A stretch of DNA of 64,000 nt from Rhizophlyctis rosea. Its lineage: Eukaryota > Chytridiomycota > Chytridiomycetes > Rhizophlyctidales > Rhizophlyctidaceae. The notes beneath the pieces were generated by a model. That model was not told the DNA's origin, did not search any database, and saw only the letters and a program-made list of their open reading frames with translations. The position numbers were made by a program, and so were the translations under genes. Shown here piece after piece: positions 38,013 to 48,536 of the stretch. Numbering within the stretch: the first letter of the stretch is position 1; the number at the start of each line of letters is the position of its first letter. The stretch covers positions 1 to 64,000 of the forward strand of contig JADGJC010000002.1 in assembly GCA_027596075.1 (NCBI GenBank), written 5' to 3'.

Positions 38013-38433
38013 TCGCGTGGGTCTGGTCGTGTGGATGAGTGGTGTCCCAGGTTTGAACCCTAGTGATATAAGGTTATAATGTTAGGCCTGTAACCTTGGT
38101 TTGTAAGGTTAGTTTGTAATGATATACAAACCCAGTCAGTCTGCACCCTGTCCAGTGCATCGGACGGCTTCACTTTGGAAGATTAGGGTTAGGGTTAGGT
38201 TAGGGACCTTTACACTAACTACTCCAAACAATCTGATACTCTTTGAAAAGGTCCAAAAATAGACGCGCCACGTGTCCTAGGGACTTGCCAGGGCTGAGCC
38301 CTGTGACCCAAGCTGAACATGACTGGCCGCTTCGCACTTGCCAAACTGCTCGAACTGCCACCATGAACACCAATCGAACTTGCCAATGCTTCAGGAACAA
38401 CCTCTTGATAAATCAAAATAAGTAAGACTGGTC
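38013..38433. promoter_or_regulatory. Divergent promoter region with a telomere-like tract
   Basis: 420 bases between the starts of the disordered-protein gene and MSP1. It contains the TTAGGG-type tract listed separately. No TATA box is evident near either start. Confidence 0.45.
38183..38205 (+). repeat. Short interstitial telomere-type tract
   Basis: The bases at 38183-38205 read TTAGGG, TTAGGG, TTAGG, TTAGGG head to tail (one unit is short by one G). Many fungi, including chytrids, use TTAGGG telomeres. It lies in a divergent promoter about 190 bp upstream of the first gene start and 230 bp upstream of MSP1. It may be a telomere-seeded insertion or a telo-box bound by a Myb/TRF-type factor. 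Confidence 0.85.
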
Positions 38434-40032
38434 ATGAGTTTGGTGAAAATCACACCAGCGACGCGAAAAATAGCATTGGATGGTAAGCACTACCGTGAGG
38501 TCAATGCACAAACTTCACTTGCTGACGGCTATTTTGCCCAATTTCAGTCGCCATCTTTGCTTTATCGCAGGTCGCGCTATTCTATGGCGTCAAATGGATA
38601 TTATCGTCTATCGATCCATTCAAAAAGAAGAAGGAAGAGGCGAAGCTGAGAAGCGATAAGATTTTGCAACGGCTGGGTGTAGGTTTTCAACAATCGTCTT
38701 TCGATCTTCAGAATGCTTCGGTAACGATTCTCATATGTCACAGCTGAAGGACGTGAGGTTGAGTGAGCACGAGGAACTAATAGCAACAGAAGTGGTTTGG
38801 CCCGAGGAAATTAAAGTTACTTTCAATGGTAGCTTGTAGACCAGTCCGCAACCTTGGTACCAAAACCCACACTCACATTCTTACATAGACATTGGTGGGC
38901 TTGAAGAGATCATCGACTCCTTGAAAGAAACCGTTATATACCCGCTATGCTATCCTCAATTGTTTAGCTCTGCATCCGGACTCCTCGGGGCGCCAAAGGG
39001 CGTGCTGCTATATGGACCACCTGGTAAAGTTTACGATCCAATGCAAACGTTGGGGGATGATGGACTTCACGTTGATATTCACAAAATTCGTAATAGGTTG
39101 CGGAAAGACAATGCTGGCAAAAGCTCTGGCAAAAGAGTCTGGAGCCAACTTCATCAACCTACATGTCTCCACACTAACGGAAAAATGGGTATGTCTATTT
39201 ATTTGTTTACATCCAGATGATCCTGCTACAACTTCTCACCCATACCACCAGTACGGCGAATCCCAAAAACTAGTAAACGCCGTATTCACATTAGCACGCA
39301 AACTCCAACCGGCCATCATCTTCATCGACGAGATCGACTCGTTCCTTCGAGAACGGAAAAGCAATGACCACGAGGCTACGTCTATGATGAAAGCTGAATT
39401 TATGAGTTTGTGGGATGGTCTATTTAGTCATGAGCAACGAGTTGTGGTATGATTTTACGTCTGATTGGATTTTGCCGAGAACATGGACGTATGCTGATAA
39501 GTGTGAAAGGTGTTGGGAGCAACAAATCGACCAAACGATATCGACAAAGCCATCCTTAGACGCATGCCGAAACGGTTCCATATCAAGCTGCCAGATCACG
39601 AACAACGGGAACGCGTCCTTCGCCTGGTACGTCGTGCTTGATTGAGCATATGCAAAGGACCAAAGTCACTCAATTGGAAAAACGCAGCTGTTGAGCCAAG
39701 TAGACCTGGAAGAAGACTTCGATTTGAAAAGTGTAATATCAGCCACGCAAGGATATTCAGGAAGTGACCTGAAGGAACTTTGCCGTAACGCCGCCATGAT
39801 TCCTGTACGGGAGTCAATACGAAAATTGGAGGGCAAGTTTGATGAGTTGGATAGTGATGTAAGCTGCTTGGTTGCTGGTTCACTTGAATCTAAACGGCCA
39901 TGCTCATCGATTGAAATGATATTACAGGCTTTCAAAGTACGACCTCTTCGGACGTCGGATTTCTTTGAGCCAATGTCCGGCGCCCATCATGGTATCGATG
40001 GGACGCTCACGGGACTGGTTGATCTTGATTAG
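38434..40032 (+). CDS. MSP1: MSP1/ATAD1-type outer-membrane AAA ATPase
   Basis: Extracts mislocalised tail-anchored proteins from the mitochondrial outer membrane. Exon 1 ([16 protein letters not shown]) joins in phase 1 to [20 protein letters not shown], the N-terminal membrane anchor. Then [20 protein letters not shown] leads to a linker and the AAA module: [20 protein letters not shown], Walker A split by an intron ([21 protein letters not shown]), the pore-region block ([20 protein letters not shown]), Walker B ([11 protein letters not shown]), sensor 1 and arginine finger ([20 protein letters not shown]), and the C-terminal helical part ([16 protein letters not shown]). The final exon is short. 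Every block matches Msp1 rather than other AAA proteins. At least eight exons. Confidence 0.93.
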
Positions 40033-40575
40033 TTGGTTCATTGTATACTCTTTTCTTCATTTTCAGGGAGTTTGTCCCATTTTATTATTTGTTGTACAGT
40101 ATCTTAATGACAATGTATATAAGTACGAACCACGCACTAATAGGTTTGGACCTTTGCCATGAGTTTTTTTGAGAGTGCGCCATGGACTTGTTGAGAGTGC
40201 AACGTGCAAGCAATTAGTGACCCGATATCTATTTGGGGGACTGAATCATCTTGTAAACTAATCGATCTTCCTGCTAGGTGGTGGGTCTAGATCTACTTCC
40301 CGAGTACGTGCTGCACTCGCAGATAGCCATCTTCTGGCATTTCAACTGAGGTTGCATTGCCATTTCCTCATCCCTGGCAAGTGATATGTGCATCAGCAAC
40401 CCCTTGCCCCGCATCACCAGGCGCACTAATCGCGGTATGTGCTGGTTGGATGCACGTGTTCAGGAGTTGGCATGCATGATCGCTATCAACGGTGGATTGC
40501 TGTCCATTGGACGGTGCCCCTTTACAGGTTCCACTATTGGCAGCAACCGACAGTACATGTCCGCCACAAATGAAC
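40033..40575. other. Convergent gap between MSP1 and RABL3-like gene
   Basis: About 540 bases with both genes ending towards it. A 10-base direct repeat (TTGAGAGTGC) occurs twice near 40170-40200. No gene was recognised. Confidence 0.4.
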
Positions 40576-41744
40576 CTATATGCTAGTCAAATAGCCAGAG
40601 GATTGAGCCCTCATAGGGCTGATAGAGCGGCCCAATCCACGTCGGTGCATCTCAGGAGAAATAGGGCCATTGAGCACATCCACCGACCCTCGCAGCATAT
40701 CTGTAGACCCTCTGAGCAGGTCTGTTGTTGAGCCCAGCCCTCGCCGATTCCCGAGTCCGTCCTGTTTGGAAGCGAATCGTTGATCTATCACTGCGTTCAA
40801 GAAGGCATCAAATCGGTCTGATACGGTGATGAATGATTCCAATGATCGGGAGTTCTAAGTTGGGGATGTGAGTTCGTCCCCCTCTTTCCTTGCTTTCGAA
40901 ATGTCCCATACCACATAGACGGACTCTCCACCGTACTCTTCCGCCAGACTGTCCTTTTTTCGGGAGTTCGGGTCCACAGCAGTATCCACTTTTGTGCCCA
41001 CGATCAAGATTGGTACACGCGACTTGGTCGTCGTTCCAATTCGCAAATCTAAATCATAACCTAAATGTCCTTAGCGCCAGTTCATGTCAATGACGATTCT
41101 CTGTGTCCCTTTACACCAACCTGATCGACTAGACGACAAATTAGCAACCGATCCAGAGATATTGCCGTTTTGGTATTGTTCGGAGTTGAACACCTCGGAA
41201 ATCCACTTCCAAAGATTGTTGTAGGACTTTCGGTTGGTGGTGTCGTGAACGAGGATGATGCCCTGGACGTTGGAGTAGAATATTGCTCGGGAGTTGCGAT
41301 GTTTACAAGATCCTGCAACGTCGATGAATTCTATGAAGTACGGTTTTGCTGTTCGTGGGTGTTCGTGTATCTAGAAAAGAGTTAGAGTTGGTGGCCGGTT
41401 CGGAGTCAGCGTGTTTTTTTGAGCAACAAACCGCGCACCTTGACTTCAACATTTAGCCCGGCGGTTCTCGATTGTGCCCGGAGCGGTTCACCACGGCAAA
41501 GCAAGTGCAACAACGATGTTTTCCCGACCCCTACCCAGTCTGTCATTAGGCGTGTAATCGGGATTTTTGAAACGGTGAACACAAACCTGGGTCGCCGACG
41601 ACAACAACTCTGGCTAAACAGAGCATGAAGCTTACAGTCAGCGTCTGCTTGGTTTGTATAGCGAACTCTTGGTAGCTTACCTTTGTCTGTAGGGTCAAAT
41701 GTTGACAATCGCTCTGGCGTGTTGGGAGTTTGTTGAGAATACAT
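40576..41744 (-). CDS. RABL3: RABL3-like small GTPase
   Basis: Rab-like GTPase; RABL3 lacks C-terminal lipid cysteines. Exon 1 starts MYSQQTPNTPERLSTFDPTD. An intron leads to a P-loop interrupted by another intron (RVVVVGDPG/VGKTSLLHLLCR). The switch II region is an atypical FIEFIDVAGS rather than WDTAGQ. The Rab-like segment AIFYSNVQGIILVHDTTNRK and KSYNNLWKWISEVFNS follow, close to RABL3. The G4 motif appears as VGTKVD. The tail is basic and Ser/Arg-rich (HRRGLGRSISPMRAQSSGYL) without a CAAX or CC end. All of this supports RABL3 over a canonical Rab. Confidence 0.85.
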
Positions 41745-42411
41745 GAACACACTATGTTGTCTGTGAACTAACAGTCTAAAGAGAGTGACGGAGGAGTTGT
41801 CTGCGAGCAAATTTTCAGACGTTATGGGACAGTGGCGGTGATCTATATTGCAGTTGTCGGGATTGAGTTAACGTGTGAAGTCGAAGGTTGGCGCGCTGGG
41901 GTCTGGCGATGAGAACTGGGCAATTGGAGACAGTGCTAAATCCCAAAATGGGTATATCAGGTAACCGTCATTCCCGTCGTCTTGGAAAGGGAAAGCGAAT
42001 CAATTTTGACTCATCGCCGAACAAATTCGATCGACTGATCATGGAACTATTGACCGCGCTTAGGCCTTTGGTGATCCGTATGGGCAGTTTCGGGCCAGCC
42101 AATTGTGATTCAATTTCCGTGTTCTGTTTACCCCTCCATCCGCAGCTTGTCAACGTGCTATTTTTGAAACCTAGATCCTGAAAACAAAACTGCCCGCCAT
42201 CCTATACCACATCTGACGTCGGCCTGATCACAGAGGCATACCCGGGAAGCCTATACTCCGTTTGACTGGTGGTAGCCTGGCCGCCGTAGATCTCTTGACG
42301 TTTCACATTCGCACTGGCGGCCGGGGTCGGATAAACCTTGACAGACTCAGTAGCACCCAGGCCAAACCATCATAACAGAGAGCTCCGTCCCTTTCTTTTC
42401 TGAGAGCAAAA
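41745..42411. promoter_or_regulatory. Divergent promoter region, RABL3-like gene and COQ1
   Basis: About 670 bases between diverging starts. A plus-strand frame (41888-42181) opens here but lies inside the promoter space and resembles nothing. No TATA box was recognised. Confidence 0.4.
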
Positions 42412-44152
42412 ATGTGGCGGCATACAGCGAGAGGGGGAAGGAACGTGCACCAGTGCGCAGTTCAGTCATCGACTGCACTTCGACGTCTGTCAAAGGTAGG
42501 ACGATCACTTGACGAACCTCAGTGTGGCAATGTCACTTATCAACCTGTCACGTCACGTTGAAGAAAACTACGCGTTTCATAGCCTGCCACCATACCACAC
42601 CAACCCTTTCCTTCACTGCCCGTCACGCAACCTCCTCTGCCGTCGCTGAGAAACAGCCCGAATCCAATGGTTGGTTTTCAGAAGGATACGCAAACCTCAA
42701 AAGCCAATTCTTCGGATCCCCTTCAAAACTTCAACCTGAATCCCCTCCCACCAAAAGCTGGACGGAAGCCGTTGCTACCGCCGAAACCCTCGTACATCCC
42801 GCCGGCGGTTCGGTAATCAATCCCCGCGAATTGCTAGGAAATGATCTGAAAGTGTTGACGGAAAACATACGGAAACTCTTAGGATCTGGTCATCCCGTAC
42901 TCAACACCATCAGCAACTACTACTTCCAACAACAAGGAAAACACGTCCGACCTCTGATCGTACTATTGATGTCCCAAGCGACCAGTCTGGCACCAAAGCA
43001 GATCGACACGAAGTGGGCAAGGGAGGAGGGTGTGAACGCACCGATATCGGCGGGGGGTGGGATACATTTCGATGGGACGGGCGTACTGGGGTACGGTGCA
43101 AAGAAGGAAGGGGCGTCGAGCTTGACGGATGAGGAGGCGATCGCACATTTGATCACAGCAGATCCGGCTCCATCAATCCTACCCGCACAAAAACGGTTAG
43201 CGGAAATCACAGAAATGATCCACACCGCATCCCTACTACACGACGACGTGATCGATGTCTCAGACGTGCGCCGCGCACAACCGTCAGCAAATGCAGAATT
43301 CGGCAACAAAATGGCCATCCTCGCAGGTGACTTCCTCCTCGCCCGGGCATCAATAGCGCTGGCGCGGCTACGGAATGTGGAGGTCGTGGAGCTACTGGCG
43401 ACTGTGATTTCCAATCTGGTGGAGGGGGAGTTCATGCAGCTTAGAAATTCGGCGATTGATGGCGACAAGGGGTGGTTGGCGAACGTACTTGGAACCCGTG
43501 CATCTAGAAACGGTGAAGTCAATGCTAGATTTGAGTATTACATGGAAAAGACATATTTGAAGACAGCGAGTCTGATTGCGAAGAGTTGTCGGGCGGCTGC
43601 GGTTTTGGGGGGATGTACGGGGGAGGTGGCGGAAGCGGCGTACAATTACGGGAAGAACTTGGGGCTTGCTTTTCAGGTAAGGGTTAGGCAGTATTGAGCG
43701 CATTGCGCTGTTTGCGATCGTGGTATTGATGGCATCATCTTCACCCTCCAGCTGGTGGACGACATGCTCGATTTCGTAGTAACAGCAGATGAATTCGGCA
43801 AGCCCGTCAACGCAGATCTCAAACTCGGACTCGCAACCGCACCAGTATTGTACGCTGCAGAAAAGTACCCACAGCTCTTCCCCCTGATGGAACGCAAGTT
43901 TGAAAAGAAGGGCGATGTCGAAGAGGTATATGCACGATGCACGTCAATGCCGAAGTGGAAGCACTGCTGATACACCCTGCCCCAACTTAGGCTTTGAAGT
44001 ACGTCTTCGAAAGCGATGGAATACCCATGACAAGAGCTTTGGCAGTATCATATTGCCAAGAAGCCATCAACTCCATCTCCCGCCTACCAGACAGTCCCGC
44101 AAAAGACGCTCTGATACAACTTACACACGCCGTCATTTCCAGGAAGAAATAG
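42412..44152 (+). CDS. COQ1: Polyprenyl diphosphate synthase COQ1
   Basis: Makes the isoprenoid tail of ubiquinone in mitochondria. Exon 1 (MWRHTARGGRNVHQCAVQSS) and the start of exon 2 form an Arg/Ser-rich mitochondrial presequence. Family blocks: HPVLNTISNYYFQQQGKHVR, LIVLLMSQATSLAP, the first aspartate-rich region TASLLHDDVIDVSDVRR, GNKMAILAGDFLLARAS, MEKTYLKTASLIAKS, then, after an intron, the second aspartate-rich region LVDDMLDFV. The last exon ends LIQLTHAVISRKK. A 60-residue insert before DDVID (EGVNAPISAGGGIHFDG) is common in fungal Coq1. The first intron ends in AAG, not CAG or TAG, in the best-framed model. Confidence 0.95.
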
Positions 44153-44282
44153 ACAGAGAGCGAGGAAAATCACCCTTTTGTAATTTAAAACACTCGATAG
44201 ATACAATCTAATCTCGATTAATGGGGGCTACTTGGCTATAGTACACTATTCTACAATGAGGGGTGTGAAGCTATTGTATTTA

Positions 44283-45328
44283 CTAATGTTTGAGCTCTAC
44301 ACGCTTTCCTGGTTCCCATTCCTGAATTGCTCGTTTTATGTTGGTCCAGTATTGGAGGCGGACGGTGAGGTCTCGCGCTCGGTCCATATTCCCGGCGGCG
44401 AATGCGTCGCTGAGTTCTGATATTGTTTCCTGTAATCGTTCTGTGACCATCCCCATGCGTGAGCAGAATCGTCGATCATGATGAACAAAGCGATCCGTAC
44501 CGTCATTCTGTTTTGCGACCTCCCCCATCTCCTCCTCACTTGTCGCTTCTTCCAGCAGTTCCCGCGCCTCCAAGACCTCCATCAAAAGCTCCGGATCTTC
44601 CAGCGATGATGATTCTTCTACTTTCATATCTACTTGACTGAGCTACATTGCAAAATCCATCAGCGTTGTGTTCGATATTGGCTATGCCGCCCACTAACAA
44701 CATACCAGGTACTTCGCTCGCGCCAGTGGATCTCTTAGCGTTTGATATGCCTTATTTATGAATGACGACTGTACTTCAGAAAGCTCTTTCTCCGTCTGAA
44801 CATCAACCATCCACGCGTTAGCCTTCCTTTCCCCGCCGTTCATATATAACTCGTTGAATATAACGCCACACTCACCTCAGACTTCTGTTCAAACCCGTCC
44901 GGATGTACGGCCTGCTGTAACCGCAAAAACCGCCGTCGCAACGCTCCAACATCGATATCAAACGGGAGTGGACCGCCGTCGGAATTTGGCGTGGTGTTTT
45001 GTCCGGTGGAACTTGGCAGTAGAACGTTTGTATATCGTGCTGCTGGAGAAACAGGTTGAATAGCTCCACAGCCCTCATCGCCCTTTGCTTTTGATGACTC
45101 TATATCTTCCGCCGTGCGGCCGCAAAAGATCTCCGTGGGAGACGTTATTTGTGCGCCGCATCTCCAGCACTGTCTGGGTTTGAAGGGTTTTGCTGTTGTA
45201 TGATGCCGTATGAAGAGTTGATGTGAGGTGGGTGCGCGTGTTTTTGAATTTGTAGGAACACGAAGTTGGCGGCTAATTTGCGAAGGAAGAAGGTGGAGCA
45301 GTCGTCTGTTTAAGTGGATCCTATGCAT
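44283..45328 (-). CDS. HSCB: HSCB/Jac1-type J-protein co-chaperone
   Basis: Delivers the iron-sulfur scaffold to the mitochondrial Hsp70. The start is ATG 45328 (MHRIHLNRRLLHLLPSQISR), giving a mitochondrial presequence. It is followed by a four-Cys knuckle (CWRCGAQ ... FCGRTAE ... GCGAIQ) seen in animal and plant HSCB but absent from yeast Jac1. The J domain begins FDIDVGALRRRFLRLQQAVH and contains the HPD motif. After introns come the end of the J domain and the helical C-terminal domain that binds the scaffold (LLEEATSEEEMGEVAKQ, TISELSDAFAAGNMDRARDL). The 5' flank is where the mobile element is inserted, 112 bp from the start. Confidence 0.93.
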
Positions 45329-45445
45329 TCCTGATCGTGCGCACGGGCGTTTGAGAGAATGATAACAGTCTGACCTTGCTAAAATTTCACAGTTTAATTC
45401 ACGAAAAAAGGAATTGAAGCAGATGACAAATAAGCAAAGAACAGG

Positions 45446-45601
45446 ACTACTATACAGCTGGACAGTCAATACTACCAGTTTTTTTCAGCCACCCTCAGCG
45501 ATTTCCAAGCTCTAGTGAAAAATGGGTGAAAAGATAGTGAAAAAATAGGGACTAAAATGAGGGTAAGGTCTGAGGGTTAGTAATGAGGGTGAGGTCTGAG
45601 G
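45446..45601 (+). repeat. Left terminal inverted repeat (about 156 bp)
   Basis: Starts ACTACTATACAG and contains a run of seven T at 45479-45485 followed by CAGCCACCC. The inner part has a degenerate repeat of the form GAGGGTNAGGTCTGAGG. Compared with the right end it lacks most of the long T/A-rich stretch. Confidence 0.88.
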
Positions 45602-46214
45602 ATCAAAACAAGTTCAAGTGGGTGTGGATGTGATATGTGGCTGCAACGGCAACACTTTCACAAGCAAATATATGGGCAAACATTACAGAAACATATCTTA
45701 CAAAGCACACATGCTACCTACATTAAGGAATCTACTACTGCAACTCTTCTTCACCAGGCGCAAAAACCTCATGGGGAGTGTGCTGCAACCCATGGACAGG
45801 GCCATCCAGAAACATTAAACCTCAAATAGGCTAAGCAAGACCTGCAAATTAGCCACCAAAAAGCCACAATAGCCGTAAGCAACTCTTGATCCCACAGGAG
45901 GACGATTACGCCGTGAGCTAGTCGCATGGGAACTGCACTGGAACTTGTTCATGACAATTGGTACTTTCCTAACTAGTATCTCTCTATTCGTCCAGGTTAA
46001 CTTTTTGAAAATCGAGGAAAAAGTGCAAAAAAGGCATTGAGAAAACATGCGAAAAAGATTGAAAAAACTTGTGAAACAGGTTTGAATCTTCGCGATATTG
46101 CTGCAAATGAGCTGCTTGGAGAGGCGAGTATGAGGTCAGATCTTGCAATCATCCGCATCCATCCACTACTACTAGATAGTAGTTACTGCCACAAGCGTAA
46201 ATTAAGCCTGAAGC

Positions 46215-46607
46215 ATGATCCTAAAAGCGGCGAATAGTGATGCAAACAACGGAATTGGACAGCAGAGTAGTACAGCTGGTGGGTTGTTTTTAGGAAGGTG
46301 GGTGATGATATCCGATTTCCGTCAAGCAGGTATCAAGTCCGCCGGACTACCTGCACGACATTATGTAGCATGGATGGACAACTCTACTCTTAGATCAGTG
46401 AATGTAGATTCACAAATCCCAGTTGGACAGGGGCCGCCAATACTCATTAGAGTAACTATTTCGGTCAGCAAATTCCCGCCTCACTACACTTTACGCTTTC
46501 GATTCTTTCGCAATAAGTCACTGGCAAAAGCATTGCCCATATTCAGGCGCCTCCAGAGCACAATTGTTCCGATTGCTCATCAATGTATGTTACTGACCTG
46601 TATATGA
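46215..46607 (+). CDS. Unrecognised 130-codon frame inside the element
   Basis: An ATG-started open frame (MILKAANSDANNGIGQQSST) runs to 46607. It is the second-longest ATG frame in the element and lies on the opposite strand, downstream of the homeodomain gene. It shows no family motif that I recognise and could be chance. Listed because the element's mobility gene is unknown. Confidence 0.2.
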   Translation: MILKAANSDANNGIGQQSSTAGGLFLGRWVMISDFRQAGIKSAGLPARHYVAWMDNSTLRSVNVDSQIPVGQGPPILIRVTISVSKFPPHYTLRFRFFRNKSLAKALPIFRRLQSTIVPIAHQCMLLTCI

Positions 46608-46694
46608 TTGACAGGGTCACCTTTTTTTACATAGTATACAACTAATTGCAGCACTAACGTCTTGGGAACTTGTCATGCCGTGGCCAACTGCGAG

Positions 46695-47456
46695 TCATGA
46701 ATATGATGTGGATCGCAGGCGCTGAAGCAACCCACGATCTGGACGGCGAGCTGTTCAATCAATGAGCAAAACAAATCTTTAATTCTTCATCACTTGATCA
46801 TGCTCAAAGTGTTACTCACCGTTTATGAACCAATTTTCCAATTGTTTCTTTCCGATATTGAGCTCAGAGCATAATTGGTCTTTTTCTTCGTTGGTGGGGA
46901 AGGGATTGTTCAAGTGCTGTCTAAGCCAATTCTCCAGAACTTGCACCTTCCATTTAGGATGATTCGGGCGACTGGCATGAGAGGAATTTCGGGAATTGGA
47001 ATTATGGGACGATTGCTTTGGTCGTGGATGGCAGGAAGCGTGATGTTCGGGAGCCCAATCTGTACTGCTATCTTCAGATAGACCAGCGTCGGAGGAAACG
47101 GAGGCTGTAGACGCCGAGATAGAGCGAGGTTGGATGCGAGACGCAAGTATATTCCTCATATTATCTGATAGGTGGCTGAGAGTTTCCGCTAATGAGCGCT
47201 CTGAGTTGAGCGTCTGTTGACATGCTCTGAGGATATCGTTGGAAAGATGTGCGATTATAAAAAACAGGTGTCTATGTCTATTGGGACCTTCAGCAATCGG
47301 ATTTCTGCTGGGGACGTTTGACAGGAGCTGTACAGCTTCAGCACTGTGTACTTGGAGTTCTGTTGCGTCCGTTGTGACAAGCGCCATGTCTCGAATGGCC
47401 CAGAGCCTGTGAACAATGCTATCAATATCAGTATCTATTACGCTGGAGGTCAACAT
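46695..47456 (-). CDS. TALE-type homeodomain transcription factor inside the element
   Basis: A 230-residue protein from two exons (47456-46820 and 46750-46695) with a 69-base GT-AG intron. The N-terminal half has helical stretches (EAVQLLSNVPSRNPIAEGPN, LSNDILRACQQTLN). A Ser/Asn/His-rich linker follows. The homeodomain is near the C-terminus: WKVQVLENWLRQHLNNPFPT, EEKDQLCSELNIGKKQLENW, then WFIN joined across the intron to ARR. The NPFP step between helices 1 and 2 fits the three-residue loop extension of TALE homeodomains, and WFINARR is the DNA recognition helix. The tail after ARR is only 15 residues. Fungal mating-type HD proteins and IRX/MEIS/PBX-like factors share this class. Which it resembles most needs a tree. 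Confidence 0.9.
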
Positions 47457-47525
47457 GGTGCTGTATACTGAAAAATAAACAAACGTCCTCTGCCTCGTCG
47501 GATGGAGATTAAAGCTGAACCCCCC

Positions 47526-47571
47526 CTGTCAATCACAATTGTGATCACAGTGATTGACAGCTGATTGACAG
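47526..47571. promoter_or_regulatory. Three TGATTGACAG sites upstream of the homeodomain gene
   Basis: CTGTCAATCA at 47526-47535 is the reverse complement of TGATTGACAG, which occurs at 47551-47560 and at 47562-47571. The first two form an inverted repeat with 11-base arms and a 13-base spacer. TGATTGACAG is the known composite site for PBX with MEIS/PREP dimers in animals; TGACA is the core of the MEIS class. The sites are 70-115 bp upstream of the homeodomain start codon. Self-binding of the encoded protein is inference. Confidence 0.75.
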
Positions 47572-47573
47572 GT

Positions 47574-47596
47574 GGCGTAGCAAATTCGGCTACGCC
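47574..47596. repeat. 8-bp perfect hairpin next to the homeobox sites
   Basis: GGCGTAGC and GCTACGCC flank a 7-base spacer. It directly follows the third TGATTGACAG copy and may be a protein-binding palindrome or a cruciform. Function unknown. Confidence 0.7.
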
Positions 47597-48536
47597 CCTT
47601 TCAGCTTGAAAGAGACCTGTTGGCTCGTTTGTTCGGCCTTTTGAGAGTAAGTTTTGACAATGTTGCTGAGATCCTTTATGTGGACTGGACTTTCATCCTT
47701 ACCAGAAGGAAATCAACGCACTAATTACAGGGGCAGTCCTATCCTGGTTACTCTTTTAAGGGGAAGCAACAATGGATACGCTCAACCTAATCGTGAAAGT
47801 CTTCAATGAATAACACCCGTCTTTTTTCATGCCCGTGCCTCATTTACTGTGGCCCGAAAGGCGGCTTCGTAATGCTTGGACGCTGCTGAACACCATTTGA
47901 CCAGGAGAGTTTGGTGTTTTTCTTTTCATTTCCTGTCGTGCTTACACATTCTTCACTTGCCTTGGTAGTGGTTAAAATTGTGGATTGGACGAGTCATGTA
48001 ATATGACTAGTCATCATTTCACGAGCGCTAGGCAGAGGTGGAGAACATGGTGCGGGAGCAGCTCTCGGAGTGGCCGTTCTTGGATGATGAGGTGAAGGCG
48101 CACGTGGACGCGGAGCAGAGGGGTGACATCGGCGGGTAGAAGGAGGCAAAGAAGGGATTTGCACGGTGCTTAGGTCCATCATGGGCCAGCGCGTCCCCTA
48201 CAACCTGGATGTTCCAACCCGTCGTCGCGCCCTTCGCGCCACTGCGAACCCTTGCAACCTCATGCCGATGGTGTCCGTAGCTAGAGCTAGACACAGCGCT
48301 TGGGAATGTGCGTCTTCATTGACTAGCAAGCTGGCAACGTCTCGTCTGTATTTTACGCTTCTTTTGTAATGTTTGCTGATTGCTTTGCGATTCCGAAGCT
48401 TGGGAATGTCTCCGTATATCACATCGATGCACACTTGATCGGGTTTTGATTTTCTTGCTTCTCATTGCTTCACCGCACTATCACACGCTGACTTGCAGTG
48501 ACATCGCAGCGATATGGCAGCAATATCACAGGTTGA

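Noticed and set aside
40576..41744. Canonical Rab GTPase
   Set aside because: Switch II is FIEFIDVAGS instead of WDTAGQ and there is no C-terminal lipid cysteine; RABL3 fits better.
42920..43522. Minus-strand 200-codon frame opposite COQ1
   Set aside because: The plus strand carries both aspartate-rich regions of COQ1; this is a shadow.
45635..45829. Short frame near the left terminal repeat considered as a transposase piece
   Set aside because: No DDE or other transposase motif is visible, and it ends after about 64 codons.
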